From: Phycisphaerae bacterium | Lineage (GTDB): Bacteria; Planctomycetota; Phycisphaerae; UBA1845; Fen-1342 | DNA length: 64,000 nucleotides | Direction: 5' to 3' | Assembly: GCA_030428945.1 (NCBI GenBank) | Contig: JAUIEC010000004.1 | Location: 186,001-250,000 of the forward strand | Shown: in pieces, positions 58,546 through 64,000 of the stretch | Position numbering within the stretch: the first letter of the stretch is position 1 | How the letters are laid out: the number at the start of each line of letters is the position of its first letter | The notes under the pieces: model-generated | Told to the model about the DNA's origin: nothing | What the model saw: the letters and a program-made list of their open reading frames with translations, nothing else | The model's database searches: none | Translations under genes and position numbers: made by a program

Positions 58546-59985
58546 TCAGTCCGGTTGAGTCTGCGGTTCGCCCAGGCGGCCGGCTTCGAGGCGGTTGACG
58601 ACGATCGCGCCGACCGAGTCGCCCAGCACATTCGTCGAGGTCCGGAACATGTCCAGGAACGCGTCGACCGCGAAGATGAACGGGATGTAGTAGATCGGCA
58701 GCCCGACCGCCCCGGCCACCAGCACCATCGTCACGAGCCCGGCGTTCGGGACGGCCGCCGCGCCGACCGAGGCGAGCACGGCGGTGACGAAGATCACCAG
58801 CGTGGTGCCCGCGTCGAGGACGAACGGCACGTCTTCGAGGCCGCCGTAGATCTGTATCAGGAAGATCACGGCCACGCCTTCGTACAGGGCGGTGCCGTCC
58901 ATGTTCATGGTGGCCCCGAGCGGCAAAGTGAAGTTCGCGACCTTTGGCGAGACGTCCAGGTTCTCGGTGACGTTCTCGATCGTGACCGGCAGGGTGGCCG
59001 AACTCGAGCGGGTGGTGAACGCGATCATCCAAGCCTCGCGGAGACCGTTCCAGAGCTGCAGCGGACCGACGCCGCCGATCAGCTTGCAGATCGCCAGCAG
59101 GACCAGCACGTGCACGAGGATCCCGCCGATGACCGTCAGGCAGTACCAGCCGAGCGACTCGAAGACTTCCGGGCCGGTGGTGGCCACCAGTTCCGCGACG
59201 ATGCAGGCGATCGCGACCGGCGAGACGGCCATCAGCCAGTGCGTGATCTGCATGATCACTTCGTTGAGGCCCTGGAAGAAGGCGACGACATGCTCGGCCG
59301 GGGGGCCGACGAACGAGCAGGCGATGCCCAGCAGCAGCGCGAAGAAGATGATTCCGAGCGCGTTCATCTCGGCCAGCGACGCGAACGGGTTCATCAGCAT
59401 CTTCTTGAGGATATCGTCGCGGAAGATGTCGCCGGCCGTCCGGCCCTGGTTCTGCTGCATCATCGCGAACTTGCCGCCGTCTCCGACGCGGCCGCTCTCG
59501 GTCTCGGCGATCCAGGCCCGGTACTCGGGTCGGACGCGACCGTCGGCGTCGACCGCCTGCTGTCCGGTGTCACGCTGGTAGCTGTCGCGCAGTTCCTGGA
59601 GGGCGGCGACACGCTTTTCGCGTTCGGCCTGGCCGGCGGTCGATTTGCCCGGCTGGATCATCAGCACGGCGGCCAGTCCGATCGAGACCGCGATGGTGGT
59701 GGTCAGGGCGTAGTAGACGATCGTCTTCCAGCCGATGGCGCCGAGTTCGCGCAGGTCCGGCAGGGTCGTCACGCCGGCGACGATGCTGGCGAAGATCAGC
59801 GGGGCGATGATCATCTTCAGCGCGCTGAGGAAGAGCGTCTGCCCCAGGAGGTTCAGCGTCCAGATCGACGTCGCGTGCCACCACGGCGCGGCCGTCGCGG
59901 CGGTCGGACTGTGGGCGGCGTACAGCCCGTATCCGACCAGGAACCCGGCGATCATGCCGACAAAGATCAGGTTGTGCAGTTTCAT
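58546..59985 (-). CDS. Dicarboxylate/amino acid:cation symporter (SDF/DAACS family) with an enlarged loop
   Basis: A 479-residue transporter that carries dicarboxylates or amino acids with Na+ or H+. Hallmarks are intact: FTTRSSSATLPVTI, LPLGATMNMDGTALYEG, SVGAAAVPNAGLVTMVLV and FLDMFRTSTNVLGDSVGA. Between the third and fourth helices (about 112-198) lies a charged loop (EREKRVAALQELRDSYQRDTG...) roughly twice the usual length. ATG 59985 starts the normal first helix. It is the only clear small-molecule importer here besides the metal system. Codon use is like that of its neighbours. Confidence 0.92.
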   Translation of the reverse strand: MKLHNLIFVGMIAGFLVGYGLYAAHSPTAATAAPWWHATSIWTLNLLGQTLFLSALKMIIAPLIFASIVAGVTTLPDLRELGAIGWKTIVYYALTTTIAVSIGLAAVLMIQPGKSTAGQAEREKRVAALQELRDSYQRDTGQQAVDADGRVRPEYRAWIAETESGRVGDGGKFAMMQQNQGRTAGDIFRDDILKKMLMNPFASLAEMNALGIIFFALLLGIACSFVGPPAEHVVAFFQGLNEVIMQITHWLMAVSPVAIACIVAELVATTGPEVFESLGWYCLTVIGGILVHVLVLLAICKLIGGVGPLQLWNGLREAWMIAFTTRSSSATLPVTIENVTENLDVSPKVANFTLPLGATMNMDGTALYEGVAVIFLIQIYGGLEDVPFVLDAGTTLVIFVTAVLASVGAAAVPNAGLVTMVLVAGAVGLPIYYIPFIFAVDAFLDMFRTSTNVLGDSVGAIVVNRLEAGRLGEPQTQPD

Positions 59986-60091
59986 CGTTGCGCTCGCGCG
60001 GTTCGCGGTGTCTGAAGGGACGTTCGGAAAGTCTAGGCCGGCGCGGCGCCCGGCACGAGTTGCGGGCCGCGGAAATGTGACCGGCCCGCGC

Positions 60092-60478
60092 TCAGCCGGT
60101 TTCGGATGCGTCGTCGAGCAGTTCGGTCTGCTCGAGCAGGTCGAACTGGTTGCCGGCCGGATCGGCGACGGTCACGACCCGCAGGTCGTTGTACTGCTCG
60201 ATCTCGCCGTGCCGTGTGCCGCCGAACTCAAGCACGCGGACCAGCGTGGCGTCGAAGTCGTCGGTCATCAGGTCGAACAGCGGCCCGCTCTCCGGCCGGG
60301 CGCCGGGCCCGCTCAGGATCCGCAGCGACGGACCGCCGTCGGGAAAGTCCAGCACCGCGAACGCGGCCGACTCGCTGTCCTCGCGCTCGATCAGTTCCAG
60401 TTCGAAACCCTCGTGCCAGAACCGCACGGTCGGGCCGAACGGGTCCGCGTACAGGTACAGGTCACCAATCGCCAGCAT
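60092..60478 (-). CDS. VOC superfamily (glyoxalase-like) protein
   Basis: A 128-residue vicinal-oxygen-chelate fold protein: YLYADPFGPTVRFWHEGFELELIE, FDLMTDDFDATLVRVLEFGG and VVTVADPAGNQFDLLEQ. The metal positions are only partly conserved (an N-terminal Asp or His is uncertain; E near the end is present), so it may not be a glyoxalase. GAGGAG lies six bases before ATG 60478. It is 21 bases past the stop of purD and probably belongs to its transcript. Confidence 0.82.
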   Translation of the reverse strand: MLAIGDLYLYADPFGPTVRFWHEGFELELIEREDSESAAFAVLDFPDGGPSLRILSGPGARPESGPLFDLMTDDFDATLVRVLEFGGTRHGEIEQYNDLRVVTVADPAGNQFDLLEQTELLDDASETG

Positions 60479-60499
60479 GCCGCACTCCTCGCGGGCCGC

Positions 60500-61752
<1,253 letters not shown>

Positions 61753-61756
<4 letters not shown>

Positions 61757-64000
61757 TCGGCGGTCCTGCTCTGTGCCAGTTGCACCAGACGCAGCCGGGC
61801 CCAGTTGGCCGGCCAGTCGTCTCGCGCCAGTTCCAGGCAGCGCTGGTAGCGGGCCTCGGCGGCACGGCTCTTGCCGCGTTGCCGTTCGAGTTCTCCGGCG
61901 AAGAACTCGATGTCGTCCCGGTAGTCCAGCCACTGCGTCTTGAAGACAGTGAGCAGGTTACGGAAAGACGAGCTGACTTGCGACTCCGCTTCGTTGCCCA
62001 GCAGCAGATCGCCGATCACCAGTGTGGCCATCATCCCCATCGTGTCGCTCTGTCGGGCGCCGCCGCTCGGCTGGCGGATGCGGTAGAGGTTGAAGTGACT
62101 GCGGGCCTGCTCGGTCCGCTCGGCCAGCATCAGGGCCGCCAGCAGTTCCAGCCGGATGCGGGCCAGGTTCTCCGGCGGCAGCGCCTCGTCCTGCAGCAGG
62201 CGCTCGAACGCGGCGGCCGCCTCGTCGTAGCGGCCCAGCAGGTAGTCGCATTCGGCGATCCGCCAGGCCGTGTACCGGTCCACCTCCGGCAGCAGGGTCG
62301 CCGCCGCCAGCAACCGGTCGGCCAGCGCGAACCGCCCGCCGTGATACGCCGCGTGCCCCAGCCGAAGCTGCAGCACCGGGTCGCCGATCCGCCGCAGTTC
62401 CTCCTCGCACGCGGCCGGCAGTTCGTTCCGCCGCCCGCGCAGGATCAGTTCGAGCAGCGCGATCCGCGTCTGCCCGCCCAGCGCCGCGTTGATCTCCGCC
62501 AGTTCCCTCGTCCGTGACCAGGCCCGGCCGAAATCGCTCTCGGCGGCGGCCGCCGCGATGTCGCGCTGCAGGGCAAACCCCTGGTTGGCCGTGACCCGCC
62601 GGTCGGTCGCCCCGAAGCCGAGCAGCAGCAGTCCGCCGGCATCGGTCAGCAGCAGTTCGTCCGTCCCGAACCAGCTTGCCATCGCCCGTTCGCCCGCGGC
62701 CGCGTTCCAGCGCAGGATGCGCTCCATCTGCCGGTAGTCGTACAGGTCCAGCGTGCCGTCCTCGAAGCGGATCATCAGCACCGTCCCGGTCGGGTCGAAG
62801 CCGAGCGAGCGCACCGGCCGGGGGTCGCGGACAAAGCCGGTCTCCTCGCCGGTGGCGGGATCGAGCACGCGGATCCGCCCGTCGTCGCAGGCCAGGGCGA
62901 CGTGCGTGGCGTCGCGCGAGAACGCGATGGCCGAAGCCGGGGCGTCCAGGACGAGCCACGGGGCGGGGGCCTCGCGCGGGTTGCTGCCGGCTTCCTCGGG
63001 ATCGATCAGCAGCAGGGCCCCGTTCGCCCGGGCCACCAGCAGTGTGTGCGAGCGTGGCAGGAAGGTCATGCTGAGGACCGAACTGCCGGCCAGGTCGTAG
63101 AAGCTCCAGCCGCCGCCGGGATCGTTGCCGGCCCCCGGCTCGAACTGCCGGATCGCGATGTACTGGCGATCCTCCGCGGCGCTCTGGGTGTAGAACGCCG
63201 CCCGCTTGCCATCCCACGACAGGTCCAGGTGCGTCACGCGCGAGAGCCGCGGAAGCCGCCACCGCAGGGGGGTGCTGCGCTGCCGCTGCGTGTCGTAGTG
63301 CCACAGGCGGCGACCATCCAGCACCAGCACGCTGGCGCCGGTCTCGTCCGTACTGAACAGCAGGTCCTCGGTACTGCGTCCCGTCAGTCGCTGGAGCAGG
63401 CTGGGCAGCTTGATCTCGGTCGGGGCTTCGCCGCCTCGCCGGAAGGCCCGCAGTCGTCCGTCGCTGTCCAGCAGGATCGCGGTCGAACCGTCCTCGGAAA
63501 TGTCCCACCGGTCCAGGCCGCGGGGGCTGATCCGCGTCCGCTCGGCGGCCCGCTCCGGCGCGATCCAGCGGGTCAGCGCGCCGCCGCCGTCCAGCGTCAG
63601 CAACTGGTCGCCGTCTGCGCTCCACCGCAGGGCCCGGACGGTGTCCCGGGTGATCCGCCAGTAACGCTCCTGGCGGCCGCCCTGGATCGTCACGACGCGC
63701 CCGTCACGCCCCGCCACGGCCACCTGCTCACCGTCGGGACTCGCCGCCAGCAGGTCGAAGTCCTCACGCAGACGGACCCGCTGCGCGAATTCCAGCGTCG
63801 ATCCGGCCGGGGCCGTGTACAGACCGTCAGCCAGCAGATGAACCGTCGCGCCGCTGCGAACCACCGCCCGGGCCGGGCCGCCCGACCAGACCGTCGTGCC
63901 GCGCAACCCGTCCGTCTGCAGCGGCTGAACGTGCTCCAGGCCGGCGGTCGTCGGGACGAGCAGACCCGCACCGTCCGGCATCAGCAGGGCGTCCCCGTTT
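61753..64000 (-). CDS. WD40-like propeller plus TPR protein, 5' end outside the window
   Basis: The frame is open to the end of the window, so the N-terminus is missing. The visible 748 residues hold WD40-type repeats (ASPDGEQVAVAGRDGRVVTIQGG; LRWSADGDQLLTLDGG; IAFSRDATHVALACDDGRIRVLDPATGEE; SLGFDPTGTVLMIRFEDGTLDLYD) up to about 480, then helical TPR-like repeats (LRLGHAAYHGGRFALADRLLAAAT; ECDYLLGRYDEAAAAFERLL; RYQRCLELARDDWPANWARL). In planctomycetes such C-termini are often attached to Ser/Thr kinases. Whether a kinase domain precedes it cannot be seen here. It overlaps purD by 4 bases. Confidence 0.8.

Overview
This is a 64 kb stretch of a GC-rich chromosome. Several features point to a planctomycete, most like class Phycisphaerae. 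There are three secreted proteins with dockerin-like repeats (GD-x-DGD-x2-VDL-x-DLA), two PEP-CTERM proteins, and a type II pseudopilin with the planctomycete VDGH(A)ET signature. There are also tandem DUF1080 domains, an ASPIC/UnbV-FG-GAP protein, and an N-terminal zinc ribbon of the CGYNLRG type. The placement is inferred from gene content only. I see no rRNA, tRNA, insertion sequence, prophage, CRISPR array or recognised defence island. Both window edges cut a gene.

Layout. 1-9.1 kb: a fused hydantoinase/oxoprolinase, a calcineurin-type nuclease fused to a GIY-YIG nuclease, and two glycosyltransferase genes. 9.1-12.0 kb: a compact zinc/manganese-type ABC uptake operon headed by a ribbon-helix-helix regulator, with a perfect palindrome inside its promoter. 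12.0-16.4 kb: DUF2277, a pair of paralogous secreted proteins (one PEP-CTERM, one dockerin-like), a pseudopilin, a small His-rich exported protein and a fatty acid desaturase. 16.6-24.7 kb: large secreted carbohydrate or surface proteins (GH27 alpha-galactosidase, PQQ-like propeller plus esterase-like domain, propeller plus DUF1080). 24.7-30.5 kb: a polyprenyl glycosylphosphotransferase, a PEP-CTERM protein, two intramembrane proteases (CPBP and PrsW) and two YbjQ proteins.

30.5-36.4 kb: a HAD phosphatase, a MacB/FtsX-type ABC exporter and a TPR protein, set among repeat-rich intergenic DNA. 36.4-45.2 kb: a polysaccharide or glycolipid cluster with GT87, a dolichol-phosphate-mannose-synthase-like GT2, two GT-C membrane proteins and a flippase-like protein, ending in a MEMO1-family gene. 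45.7-48.0 kb: three consecutive PilZ/YcgR-like genes. 48.3-51.8 kb: a YfcE-like phosphodiesterase, a PEGA lipoprotein, an FG-GAP/dockerin protein of visibly lower GC, and a LuxR-type regulator with a degenerate receiver. 52-64 kb: family 4 uracil-DNA glycosylase, a secreted metallophosphoesterase that has lost its metal ligands, a GT2, an ASPIC/UnbV protein, a lipoprotein, an SDF symporter, a VOC protein, purD and a WD40/TPR protein.

Themes are envelope and extracellular biology (about half the genes encode exported proteins or glycan assembly), metal uptake and c-di-GMP output. The most unusual items are the metallophosphoesterase/GIY-YIG fusion, the self-regulated metal operon, the paralogue pair with exchanged C-terminal sorting tails, two enzyme-like exported proteins lacking catalytic residues, and a family of about 70 bp palindromic repeats embedded in simple-sequence DNA.
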